The notes under the pieces were generated by a model, which had not been told where the DNA came from, ran no database searches, and saw nothing but the letters and a program-made list of their open reading frames with translations. The position numbers and the translations under genes are program-made. From contig JABZIF010000021.1 in NCBI GenBank assembly GCA_015258485.1, positions 1 through 14,271 of the forward strand: a DNA stretch of 14,271 nt. The letters run 5' to 3'. Shown here piece after piece: positions 1 through 7,068 of this stretch (the stretch's first letter is position 1; each line of letters begins with the position of its first letter). Source of the stretch: Atopobiaceae bacterium. Lineage in GTDB: Bacteria > Actinomycetota > Coriobacteriia > Coriobacteriales > Atopobiaceae.

Positions 1-1055
1 CGACGAGGCATAAACAGTGTGCAGCAATCAGGAGCCGTCTGCGTTGAAATATCAAATGTATTGATATCTTGGGCGCGACGAATAATTTCTTGCTTATCAG
101 AGCCAATCAGAGGCCTTAAAACAGGAATGGTAACCGCCTCATTAACAGCAGCAATGTTATCAAGCGTCTGTGAGGCAACCTGACCCAGCGACTCTCCTGT
201 TACTAATGCCTTAGCACCCTCAAGCTCCGCAATCTTTTGCGCTATAAGGTACATGATGCGACGATACATAATAACACGCAGACTTTGTGGAACCGCAAGA
301 GAAATCTCTCGTTGACGTTCACCAAAAGGTACTACATACATCCTGCCAATAAGACCTGCTGGTTCAAGAGCTTCAATAATATCCTGACAAAGATACTCAC
401 TAGTATCCGCTGTCATTGGACGACCAGAAAAATGAATTGGTACAACCGTTGCTCCTCGACGTCCAACCATCCATGTGGCAACGGGAGAATCAATACCACT
501 AGAAAGTAGTGATACTACCTTACCTGCTGTACCTACTGGCAAACCACCAACACCATGAATAGAATCGGCATACACATAAACATTTCTCTGAACAACATGT
601 ACATAAACAGTCATGTCAGGGTGATGCATTTGAACTTTTTTATCGGGAAACTTCTCGCATAAAACGGAACCGATAAGCTGATTCAACTCGATTGAATGCT
701 TTGGATACATTGTAGATGATCTGCGTGCATGCACCTTAAAAGTTGAAAAAGAACCAGCCTCACTCAAGGCCTTCACTGCTGCTTGACAGAACTCTTCTTC
801 ATCTAAGCCACAACTATAAGCAAGAGAAGCACGAGCTACGCCAGGAACTTGAGCTACCGCATGCTGAAGTTCTTCAGTTGCCTGTTTATCGGTAGTTTCT
901 ACCACAAGATAACCAGAAATACGAGAAACCCCCGCCACAGGAAAGTGTCGGAGGGCTCTTCTTAAGTTGATGACTAACTGATTTTCAAATGTAGAGCGAT
1001 TTTTACCCTTGAGACCAATCTCATGGTAATGAACCAAACAAACTCTTTCAGTCAT
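1..1055 (-). CDS. thiI: tRNA 4-thiouridine sulfurtransferase ThiI (3' end cut by window)
   Basis: ThiI adenylates U8 of tRNA and transfers sulfur to it (s4U), and can also supply sulfur for the thiamine thiazole; it is cytosolic. I translated 351 residues with no stop before the window edge. Residues 1-60 are the N-terminal ferredoxin-like part (starts MTERVCLVHYHEIGLKGKNR) and about 60-170 is the THUMP region. The PP-loop ATP site is SSGIDSPVA from residue 185. The GES-LGQVASQT motif (about 285-297) and the late DCCTLF motif (from about 343) are both ThiI-specific. Family members without a rhodanese domain are about 390-400 residues, so perhaps 40-50 are missing; whether a rhodanese domain follows cannot be seen. 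The ATG lies 15 bases after the rpoZ stop with a weak GAGAG ribosome site, so it is probably the last visible gene of the mihF-gmk-rpoZ unit. Oddity: the PP-loop usually reads SGGxDS, and here the first Gly is Ser. Confidence 0.93.
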   Translation of the reverse strand, partial: MTERVCLVHYHEIGLKGKNRSTFENQLVINLRRALRHFPVAGVSRISGYLVVETTDKQATEELQHAVAQVPGVARASLAYSCGLDEEEFCQAAVKALSEAGSFSTFKVHARRSSTMYPKHSIELNQLIGSVLCEKFPDKKVQMHHPDMTVYVHVVQRNVYVYADSIHGVGGLPVGTAGKVVSLLSSGIDSPVATWMVGRRGATVVPIHFSGRPMTADTSEYLCQDIIEALEPAGLIGRMYVVPFGERQREISLAVPQSLRVIMYRRIMYLIAQKIAELEGAKALVTGESLGQVASQTLDNIAAVNEAVTIPVLRPLIGSDKQEIIRRAQDINTFDISTQTAPDCCTLFMPR

Positions 1056-1070
1056 AGCTCTCAAAAACTC

Positions 1071-1355
1071 TTAGTAACCGATGGTATTCTCGCCCTTAAT
1101 AGCCTCATCAAAGGAATCTTTAACAAAACTTAAGGTAGAATCGTTAATCTCTTCCATGGCAATAGAAACTGAATCTTTACCACTTGCAACCGTAGTAATA
1201 TCATCAAAATCTTGCACTGCGGTTACACGAAGATGCTGACCATGAAGCATATTATTAATATCACAAGCACGCTTTGAAGCTAAAGAGCAAAGTAAAAATG
1301 GATTCTGCTCAGTCTTTTCAAGCAAGCTGTCAATTTCAGGCTTAATAACGGACAT
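1071..1355 (-). CDS. rpoZ: DNA-directed RNA polymerase omega subunit
   Basis: Omega is the small subunit that helps fold and assemble beta' into RNA polymerase. The 94-residue product has the right length. Its N-terminus fits the family: MSVIKPEIDSLLEKTEQNPF, then LCSLASKRACDINNM, matching the omega helix in which a KRA motif follows a small-residue stretch (residues about 25-36). The C-terminal half is acidic and variable, as expected. The ATG overlaps the gmk stop by one base (TAATG) and has a GGAGG about nine bases upstream, so translation is likely coupled to gmk. The order gmk-rpoZ is common in both Actinobacteria and Firmicutes and supports the call, which would be weaker on sequence alone. 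Confidence 0.9.
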   Translation of the reverse strand: MSVIKPEIDSLLEKTEQNPFLLCSLASKRACDINNMLHGQHLRVTAVQDFDDITTVASGKDSVSIAMEEINDSTLSFVKDSFDEAIKGENTIGY

Positions 1356-1933
1356 TAAAGCCGACCTCCGTCTGATTCGTAAGTATCAAAAACTTCCTCA
1401 AGCTTTGCAAGCGCTTGCTCAAGGTTATCGTTCACAATACAAACAGTATAGTCGTTTGCATGTTCCATTTCACGCGACGCATTAGAAAGTCGAGTTGAAA
1501 TAGTTTTTTCATCTTCTGTACCACGACCTCTTAATCTCTCTTCAAGTACCGTAAAAGAAGGCGGTTTGATAAAGACGAGAATAGCTTGAGGGTACAGTTT
1601 GTGGACCATAAGTCCACCCTGAACGTCAATCTCTAAAACAACAGATTGACCTGTAGAAAGTAAGCGATCAACTTCGCTTTTAAGCGTGCCATAACAATGC
1701 CCATGAACATGGGCCCATTCGAGAAAATCTCCCGCTTTAACACGTCTCTCAAATTCTTCATCTGAAAGAAAGTAATATGCAATCCCATCAACCTCACCAG
1801 GCCGAGGAGGACGCGTAGTAGCCGAAACCGTCAGGCCTAGATTAGGTCGCTTGTTTCTCAAAAGAGAAACAAGCGTGCCTTTTCCAACACCTGACGGTCC
1901 AGATACAACAAAAAGTTTGGCAGAACGAGCCAC
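1355..1933 (-). CDS. gmk: guanylate kinase
   Basis: Guanylate kinase converts GMP plus ATP to GDP plus ADP, an essential step for GTP and (p)ppGpp supply; it is cytosolic. The 192-residue product shows the P-loop SGPSGVGKGT at 11-20, the GMP-binding segment SATTRPPRPGEVDG at 37-50 (Arg41 and Arg44), and the FLEWAHVHGHCYGT segment at about 70-83. The C-terminal lid region carries the RLRGRGTEDE stretch. Length is normal for the family. The start is GTG, overlapping the mihF stop by one base (TAGTG), and I see no convincing Shine-Dalgarno sequence before it. It is therefore probably translated by re-initiation after mihF. No alternative start would keep the P-loop and also give a normal N-terminus. 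Confidence 0.97.
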   Translation of the reverse strand: MARSAKLFVVSGPSGVGKGTLVSLLRNKRPNLGLTVSATTRPPRPGEVDGIAYYFLSDEEFERRVKAGDFLEWAHVHGHCYGTLKSEVDRLLSTGQSVVLEIDVQGGLMVHKLYPQAILVFIKPPSFTVLEERLRGRGTEDEKTISTRLSNASREMEHANDYTVCIVNDNLEQALAKLEEVFDTYESDGGRL

Positions 1934-2241
1934 TATTTGGTTAGTAACTCAAGAAGCTGCTCGCGCTGACGAGCGCCAAGACCTTTAACACGACGAGTTG
2001 CAGAAATTCCAAGCTCGTCCATAATCTTTGCTGCCTTTGCCTTGCCGTAACCAGGAAGGGACTCAATAAGAGCGGAGACCTTCATGCGTGTAGCAATAGG
2101 ATCGGTTGAATTTAGGACCTCTTTAAGAGAGACCTTACCAATCTTTACCTTCTCACGCAGCTCTGCACGAGCATGACGGGACTGAGCTGCCTTCTTAAGT
2201 GCTGCCTTACGCTGCTCATCGGTAAGTTTAGGTAGAGCCAT
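1933..2241 (-). CDS. mihF: actinobacterial integration host factor (mIHF)
   Basis: This is a small basic nucleoid-associated DNA-binding protein of the actinobacterial IHF type, unrelated to the HU/IHF fold. With the start at MALPKLTDEQR it has 102 residues, close to the roughly 105 of the family. The C-terminal half holds the helix-hairpin-helix-like signature, LPGYGKAKAAKIMDELGIS followed by TRRVKGLGARQREQLL, which binds the DNA backbone. The N-terminal half is a Lys/Arg/Ala-rich helix. An in-frame ATG lies 15 bases upstream (2254-2256), but the Shine-Dalgarno GGAGGA lies between the two ATGs, four or five bases before the one at 2239-2241, so the inner start is chosen. The gene follows pyrF by 161 bases and leads the gmk-rpoZ-thiI unit. 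The pyrF-mihF-gmk-rpoZ order is a known actinobacterial arrangement. Confidence 0.93.
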   Translation of the reverse strand: MALPKLTDEQRKAALKKAAQSRHARAELREKVKIGKVSLKEVLNSTDPIATRMKVSALIESLPGYGKAKAAKIMDELGISATRRVKGLGARQREQLLELLTK

Positions 2242-2259
2242 TGTTCCTCCAAACATCGT

Positions 2260-2280
2260 TTTCGTATCTCATATACGAAA
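2260..2280. repeat. perfect 8-bp inverted repeat upstream of mihF
   Basis: TTTCGTAT (2260-2267) and ATACGAAA (2273-2280) are exact inverse complements around a 5-base centre (CTCAT). The repeat sits 18 bases upstream of the chosen mihF start, so in the transcript it would be a 5'-UTR hairpin just before the ribosome site. As DNA it would be an operator-like dyad. It lacks a T-run and is not a terminator. Its function is unknown. Confidence 0.6.
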
Positions 2281-2342
2281 CTCAATCATGTGCCTTTTGC
2301 ACTTCAACAAAATAGTTTGCCACATAAGTTACGATTTACAAG

Positions 2343-2375
2343 GGTGTTTTTAATATTTGTGCATTAAAAACCACC
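2343..2375. repeat. 12-bp imperfect inverted repeat in the pyrF-mihF gap
   Basis: GTTTTTAAT (2346-2354) pairs perfectly with ATTAAAAAC (2363-2371), and GGT (2343-2345) extends it to ACC (2373-2375) past one bulged base. The loop is 8 bases. It lies 28-60 bases past the pyrF stop, where a terminator could be expected. However, no U-tract follows on either strand and the stem is AT-rich, so it may be an mRNA 3'-end stabilising hairpin or a pause site rather than an intrinsic terminator. Confidence 0.45.
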
Positions 2376-2402
2376 TGTTCACCATAAATACAAAAACAAT
2401 TG

Positions 2403-3134
2403 TTAACATTTCAACTCATAAATTATATCTTCAAATGCAGAAACTGGGTCATTTGAGCAGGTAATTGGCCTACCAATCACTAACTTACTTGCCCCAGCCA
2501 TGATTGATGCCTTTGGTGTAGAAATTCTCATCTGATCGCCTTTCTCGGCACCTTCTGGTCGGACTCCAGGTGTGACAATAAGCGCCTCCTTACCCAAAAG
2601 CTCTCTCATCTGACGAGCTTCATGCGGCGAGCAAACAATTCCATCCGCGCCAGCTTGATACGATAAAGAAGCTAAACGACCAACTTCATCCGCAACGGTC
2701 CCGTCAACCCCAATAGAATGAAGTGCAGCTTCATCCATACTAGTGAGAACAGAAATTGCAACTAATTTTGTTCTTTCAGATTTATCAATATTGCGCTCTA
2801 CAGCAGCGGCATCTGCCCCTTTTCTTCCAGCAGCAATCATCGGTCCAGACCCTAAACCATGAATTGATAGAATATCTGCGCCAGAAAGAGATGCTGAAAA
2901 AACAGCACCTTCTACCTGAAATGGAATATCGTGGACTTTAAGATCCAAAAAAACCTTAAATCCATAAGTATGCATCTCATTAACGATTGATGGTCCGTAG
3001 CGATAAAAAAGCGTCATGCCAACCTTAACCCACCGCGCATGACCATCAAGAAGATTAGCCAGTTCAAGAGCTCTTTCTCTTGTACAATCAAGTGCAACAA
3101 TAACGCTTTCACGTGCTTGTTCATCACTTAGCAT
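2403..3134 (-). CDS. pyrF: orotidine 5'-phosphate decarboxylase
   Basis: PyrF decarboxylates OMP to UMP, the last step of de novo pyrimidine synthesis. The 243-residue length is typical of the short bacterial (Bacillus-like) group rather than the longer mycobacterial type. The catalytic tetrad motif DLKVHDIP is at 64-71 (Asp64, Lys66, Asp69). A substrate Asp lies in VALDCT near 13-18, with Lys37 in WVKVG. TPGVRP (188-193) and IGRPI (220-224) form the phosphate site. The ATG lies inside the end of pyrD (7-base overlap), with GGAG eight bases upstream. It is the distal gene of the pyr operon; a 161-base gap with hairpins follows before mihF. In many actinobacteria pyrF follows carB, but here it follows pyrD. 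Confidence 0.97.
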   Translation of the reverse strand: MLSDEQARESVIVALDCTRERALELANLLDGHARWVKVGMTLFYRYGPSIVNEMHTYGFKVFLDLKVHDIPFQVEGAVFSASLSGADILSIHGLGSGPMIAAGRKGADAAAVERNIDKSERTKLVAISVLTSMDEAALHSIGVDGTVADEVGRLASLSYQAGADGIVCSPHEARQMRELLGKEALIVTPGVRPEGAEKGDQMRISTPKASIMAGASKLVIGRPITCSNDPVSAFEDIIYELKC

Positions 3135-4054
3135 TCAACTGCTCCAATCAGCTCATTAATGTCAGAAACACCCTGAGATTGAGCCCACTCAACAAGTTCA
3201 TCAAGAATACGCGGCGCACTCATTGGGTCGTAGAGGTTTGCTGAACCAACAGAAACAGCCGTTGCACCAGCAAGAATAAATTCTGCTGCATCTTCTCCTG
3301 TTTCAATACCACCAACACCACAAATTGGAATGGAAACTACTTGAGCACACTCCCACACCATCCTTACTGCGGCGTTGTGACACAAGGGGCCGCTCATACC
3401 ACCCGTCAGTTTAGAAAGTCTACTTTTTCTCGTATGAACGTTAATAGACATACCGGGAATGGAATTAATTAAAGTAAGACCATCTGCACCTTCTGCTTCA
3501 AATGCTTGACCTATTTCTGCAACATTAACAGGTGCCATTTTCACCAAAATGGGAAGTTTTGTAAGAGGACGTATTGCTTTCATAATCGCCGCTGCTTGAT
3601 GAGGAGTTCCACCTAAAGGCTTACCGCCCTTCTCGAGATTTGGGCAGCTTACATTTAATTCAATACCCGAAATATGTGGATGGAGGTTTTCTAAACGCTC
3701 TACAACATCAATCATCTCTTGCACTGAATGTGCAGCCATCTGCATGATAACACGCGTGCCTCGACCTTCAAGATCTTCCATATAATCATCGGTATGAGCG
3801 ATGAAATCATCTACTCCAGGATTTGCGAGACCAACGCTATTCATCATGCCACCATTAAGCTCACACATACGAGGAGCTGGATTGCCTTCCCAAGGCACAC
3901 GAGCAACACCTTTCATAGTAATAGCACCAAGCTGAGAAACATCATAGAAGCCCTCAAACTGCCATCCGTATCCAAAAGTTCCAGCAGCAGTGTTTATGGG
4001 ATTTTTCATCTGAATGCCGCCAAGATTAACAGCTGTTTTAATCTGATTTACCAT
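3128..4054 (-). CDS. pyrD: dihydroorotate dehydrogenase, class 1B catalytic subunit
   Basis: This subunit oxidises dihydroorotate to orotate using FMN; in class 1B the electrons pass through PyrK to NAD+. The 308-residue cytosolic protein has no membrane helix, unlike class 2 enzymes. Visible features are the N-terminal NPINTAAGTFGYG (18-30), Lys48 in ITMKGV, the Asn/Met-rich NSVGLANPG (72-80), and the active-site loop NVSCPN (134-139) with catalytic Cys137. Cys rather than Ser marks class 1. The FMN phosphate loops are GVGGI (246-250) and VSVGSANLYDP (267-277). The gene overlaps pyrK by 7 bases (ATGGTAA) upstream and pyrF by 7 bases downstream, consistent with coupled translation of the two dehydrogenase subunits. 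Adjacency to pyrK supports 1B over the fumarate-using 1A. Confidence 0.96.
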   Translation of the reverse strand: MVNQIKTAVNLGGIQMKNPINTAAGTFGYGWQFEGFYDVSQLGAITMKGVARVPWEGNPAPRMCELNGGMMNSVGLANPGVDDFIAHTDDYMEDLEGRGTRVIMQMAAHSVQEMIDVVERLENLHPHISGIELNVSCPNLEKGGKPLGGTPHQAAAIMKAIRPLTKLPILVKMAPVNVAEIGQAFEAEGADGLTLINSIPGMSINVHTRKSRLSKLTGGMSGPLCHNAAVRMVWECAQVVSIPICGVGGIETGEDAAEFILAGATAVSVGSANLYDPMSAPRILDELVEWAQSQGVSDINELIGAVEC

Positions 4055-4842
4055 GCTATTTCCCTAGCATCAAAAATGGGTCCATTCATACAAACGGATG
4101 CATAACCACCCTTTGCAAGGAGCACATTACAAGTGTTGCACGCACCGAATGCGCAACTCATCATACGTTCCATAGAAACCTGACAGACTACATCACAAGA
4201 AATTGCAAGCATAGCCACACTTCTCATCATTGGCTCTGGCCCACAAGTATATATAGCATCCCACACGCCTTCTGAAAGCCTATCCTCAAGAGCGGCAGTC
4301 ACAAACCCTTTTATTCCTTGAGATCCATCATCAGTAGTGACATATACATGTTGCGCACCTAAACTAAGAAGCTCCTCTTTACCAAACAGACGCTCTGCTG
4401 TTTGAGCGCCAATGACTGCATCAAAAGGTACATCCAAACTCCTTAATTTTCTAGCAGCAGCAATGATAGGAGTAATACCAACTCCGCCAGCAACAAGTAC
4501 GCTTCTTTTACTCTCTGTATGTATCTGCCACGGACGACCACAGGGTGCTGTAATAGATGCACCCTCACCTGGCTGCATCTGTGAAAGACGACGAGTCCCC
4601 TCACCAACTGTGGCATAAATAAGTTCAAGTACGTCTGTTTCTTTATCAGCGTGCGAGAAAGACAAAGGAATTCTTAACAAATGGCGCTTATCGCCAGGAA
4701 CTTGAACATTAACAAACTGCCCAGGCTCCAAAAATGCACAGAGATGAGGAACCTTAAGTTGAACTTTGAACAAATTTTTTGCAACAGCAATATTACTTAA
4801 AATTTTATAGTCATATACGTGCACGTTTCCACGTAATGGCAT
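4048..4842 (-). CDS. pyrK: dihydroorotate dehydrogenase electron-transfer subunit PyrK
   Basis: PyrK is the FAD/[2Fe-2S] partner that takes electrons from PyrD-FMN and reduces NAD+. The 264-residue product has a ferredoxin-reductase-like barrel with the FAD motif RIPLS (57-61) and a Gly-rich loop, LVAGGVGITP (116-125), starting the nucleotide-binding domain. The CGPEPMM motif (200-206) follows. The C-terminal iron-sulfur ligands are Cys230, Cys235, Cys238 and Cys251 (pattern C-x4-C-x2-C-x12-C), as in the family. Its start overlaps the pyrC stop by one base (TAATG), with a strong GGGGAGG seven bases upstream. The pyrC-pyrK-pyrD order is typical of low-GC anaerobes. It occupies the place where carA-carB lie in many other actinobacterial pyr operons. 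Confidence 0.95.
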   Translation of the reverse strand: MPLRGNVHVYDYKILSNIAVAKNLFKVQLKVPHLCAFLEPGQFVNVQVPGDKRHLLRIPLSFSHADKETDVLELIYATVGEGTRRLSQMQPGEGASITAPCGRPWQIHTESKRSVLVAGGVGITPIIAAARKLRSLDVPFDAVIGAQTAERLFGKEELLSLGAQHVYVTTDDGSQGIKGFVTAALEDRLSEGVWDAIYTCGPEPMMRSVAMLAISCDVVCQVSMERMMSCAFGACNTCNVLLAKGGYASVCMNGPIFDAREIAW

Positions 4843-6149
4843 TATAATTCCTCCCCAGGAGTTATGACCCCATTGACCAATACGTGTTTGCCATCAACGA
4901 ACACATCAGTAGCTACACCATTGAGCGTAGCACCAATAAAAGCAGAATTTTTTGCTTTGCTTTCAAAATATTCTTTTGTTATGTGAATATTCTTTTCTGG
5001 GTCAAAGAGTGTCAAATCAGCTTTACTACCTGCTGAAATAGTAACTGGTTCAAGACGTAGAATACGTCGAGGATTTATTGCCATAGCATTTACCAAGCCC
5101 GCATATGATAGCTTGTCCGTTTTAACCATATGAGTAAGCATCAGTGGAAGCGATGTCTCAAGACCTATGCAACCAAAATACGCAATTTCCCACTCACAAT
5201 CCTTCTCGTGTGCTGCATGTGGAGCGTGATCGGTAACAATACAATCAACGGTACCATCAATTACTGCTTCCTGCAGTGCCTGAGCATCTTCTGCAGTTCT
5301 TAGAGGAGGGTTCATCTTTAGGTTAGTGTTGTATACATTAGTAATGTCATCTTCGGACAAGAAAAGGTGATGTGGACACACCTCAGCAGTTACTGGTAAA
5401 CCCTCTTTTTTAGCTGCACGCACAAGCTCCACTCCCCTTGCCGTGGAAATATGACAAATATGAAGAGGACAACCAGTCAAACGACAAAGATCTATATCTC
5501 TAGAGATCTCAAGTTCTTCTCCAAGAGCTGGCCAACCAAACATACCAAGTCGTGTGCTTGCCTTGCCTTCATTAATTACGCCACCCGCACTGAGAGATTC
5601 AATCTCACAATGTGCTGCAACCACTCGATTAAACTGAGAAACATACTCCATACAAGTGCGCATCATCCCTGCACTTTGGACACCATGTCCGTCGTCAGAA
5701 AAAGCCACGGCACCCTCATCAAACATATTACCAATCTCGGCAAGTTCTTGACCTTCAGAGCCTTTGGTAAGTGCACCCATAGGATGTACATGAACCAGAC
5801 CAACCTCGTCACCGCGATCAATCTGAAAACGTACCGATGCTCCATTATCTGTAACAGGATTGGTATTTGGCATAGTAGCAACATCAGTAAAACCACCATG
5901 AACCGCTGCACGAGAGCCTGTTTCAATAGTTTCTTTGTACTCAAAACCTGGATCTCTAAAATGAACGTGCATATCTACAAGACCCGGAACAAGATATTTT
6001 CCAGATGCATCAATAACTGTCTCATCGGCATGTGGTTCAAGATTCTGACCAACTTCAGAAATATTTGTTCCATCAATTCTAACGTCGCATATACCGTCAA
6101 TATTTACCTGCGGATCAACCACATGTGCACCCTTAAGCAGACATACCAT
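4842..6149 (-). CDS. pyrC: dihydroorotase (class I)
   Basis: Dihydroorotase cyclises carbamoyl aspartate to dihydroorotate; it is a zinc amidohydrolase. The 435-residue length fits the class I group. The metal and catalytic residues are in place: HVHFRDPG at 61-68 (His61, His63), SDDG at 151-154 (Asp153), His180 in VAAHCE, His233 in LHICHIS, and TDHAPH at 306-311 (Asp307). The substrate-binding ATMPNTNP is at 91-98. The start is ATG with a strong GGAGGAG seven bases upstream; both lie inside the last codons of pyrB (17-base overlap). Since PyrB and PyrC often form a complex in bacteria, tight coupling makes sense. All key residues are present, so it should be an active enzyme and not the inactive PyrC' type. 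Confidence 0.97.
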   Translation of the reverse strand: MVCLLKGAHVVDPQVNIDGICDVRIDGTNISEVGQNLEPHADETVIDASGKYLVPGLVDMHVHFRDPGFEYKETIETGSRAAVHGGFTDVATMPNTNPVTDNGASVRFQIDRGDEVGLVHVHPMGALTKGSEGQELAEIGNMFDEGAVAFSDDGHGVQSAGMMRTCMEYVSQFNRVVAAHCEIESLSAGGVINEGKASTRLGMFGWPALGEELEISRDIDLCRLTGCPLHICHISTARGVELVRAAKKEGLPVTAEVCPHHLFLSEDDITNVYNTNLKMNPPLRTAEDAQALQEAVIDGTVDCIVTDHAPHAAHEKDCEWEIAYFGCIGLETSLPLMLTHMVKTDKLSYAGLVNAMAINPRRILRLEPVTISAGSKADLTLFDPEKNIHITKEYFESKAKNSAFIGATLNGVATDVFVDGKHVLVNGVITPGEEL

Positions 6150-7068
6150 TAGATTCTCCTCCTAGAAGCAAATACATTGCAGCCATACGTGTTAGAACGC
6201 CAGAATTAACCTGAGAAAGAATGCGAGAGCGGACACCATCTGCCACCTCACTATTAATTTCCATACCACGGTTCATAGGACCTGGATGGCAAACAATCGC
6301 CTCAGGTTTCATTAACTTGCTACGGCGCTCGTCTAAGCCCCACAGTCGATTATATTCACGGCGAGAAGGAATAGGCGCTCCTTCCATCCTTTCTAACTGA
6401 ACACGCAGCATGTAAACAACATCTACATCACCAATAACTTCATCAAAATTTGAAGTTTGAACGCAGCCAAACCAATGAGGGTCATCAACGAAAAAGGTTG
6501 GCGGCCCAACCAAAATTACTTCAGCTCCCATTGTTTTAAGCGCTGGAACTAAAGAACCCACCACGCGACTGTGAGATAAATCTCCTACAATTGCTACTTT
6601 TAGTCCTTCAAGATAACCAAAATTTTTACGGATGGCATAAAGGTCAAGCATCGCTTGCGTTGGATGTTGATGCTTACCATCGCCTGCATTAATAACAATT
6701 GCATCAGTATATTCAGTAATTTTCTGCGGGGTACCTGCAAGTCTTGCACGACATATAAACATATCAACATTCATTGCATCGATAGTTTGAATGGTGTCTG
6801 CAAGTGATTCACCCTTAACAACTGAAGATGTAGATCCACCGATATTCAAGGCGTCAGCAGAAAGACGTTTCTCAGCAAGCTCAAACGACGAACGAGTTCT
6901 TGTAGAAGGCTCAAGAAAAAGATTAACAATTGTTCGTCCTCTAAGTGCGGGAACCTTTTTAATTTCTCTATTATTTACCGCCTCAAAAGACTGTGCAGTA
7001 TCAAGAATTTGAGTGATATCGTCACGAGTAAGACTATTTGTATCAATTAAATGTCTAACGGAAAGCAT
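6133..7068 (-). CDS. pyrB: aspartate carbamoyltransferase catalytic chain
   Basis: PyrB condenses carbamoyl phosphate and aspartate, the committed step of pyrimidine synthesis. It has 311 residues, normal for the catalytic chain, and no pyrI is nearby. Motifs: the carbamoyl-phosphate loop FLEPSTRTRSSFE (51-63), Lys85 of the 80s loop in VVKGESLADT, GDGKHQHPTQ (129-138), Arg222 in MLRVQ and HPGPMNRG (261-268). The segment that usually reads RHP in the carbamoyl-phosphate site reads RAR here (107-109), so the Arg is kept and the His is lost. The ATG overlaps the pyrR stop by one base (TAATG) with GGAGG six bases upstream. Feedback control is more likely through PyrR and the leader RNA than through a regulatory subunit. 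Confidence 0.96.
   Translation of the reverse strand: MLSVRHLIDTNSLTRDDITQILDTAQSFEAVNNREIKKVPALRGRTIVNLFLEPSTRTRSSFELAEKRLSADALNIGGSTSSVVKGESLADTIQTIDAMNVDMFICRARLAGTPQKITEYTDAIVINAGDGKHQHPTQAMLDLYAIRKNFGYLEGLKVAIVGDLSHSRVVGSLVPALKTMGAEVILVGPPTFFVDDPHWFGCVQTSNFDEVIGDVDVVYMLRVQLERMEGAPIPSRREYNRLWGLDERRSKLMKPEAIVCHPGPMNRGMEINSEVADGVRSRILSQVNSGVLTRMAAMYLLLGGESNGMSA

Larger units (their letters stand above)
2242..2402. other. intergenic gap between pyrF and mihF
   Basis: This 161-base AT-rich stretch is the only sizeable gap in the minus-strand gene string below pyrR. It holds two inverted repeats (listed separately), and a 10-base palindrome AACAATTGTT (2395-2404) overlaps the pyrF stop codon. 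I looked for a minus-strand promoter for mihF. A TTGTAA hexamer (plus-strand 2336-2341) is a possible -35, but no good -10 lies 16-18 bases downstream of it. I cannot say whether mihF has its own promoter or is read through from pyrF. Confidence 0.5.

Noticed and set aside
2242..2256. Earlier ATG for mihF at 2254-2256
   Set aside because: It would place the GGAGGA ribosome site inside the gene, and the family N-terminus resembles MALPKLT from the inner ATG.
5451..6152. A 233-codon open frame on the plus strand
   Set aside because: It lies wholly opposite pyrC, whose metal-ligand motifs are complete. The predicted protein is rich in Asn, Cys, Thr and Ile with no recognisable domain, and no gene-like context supports it.
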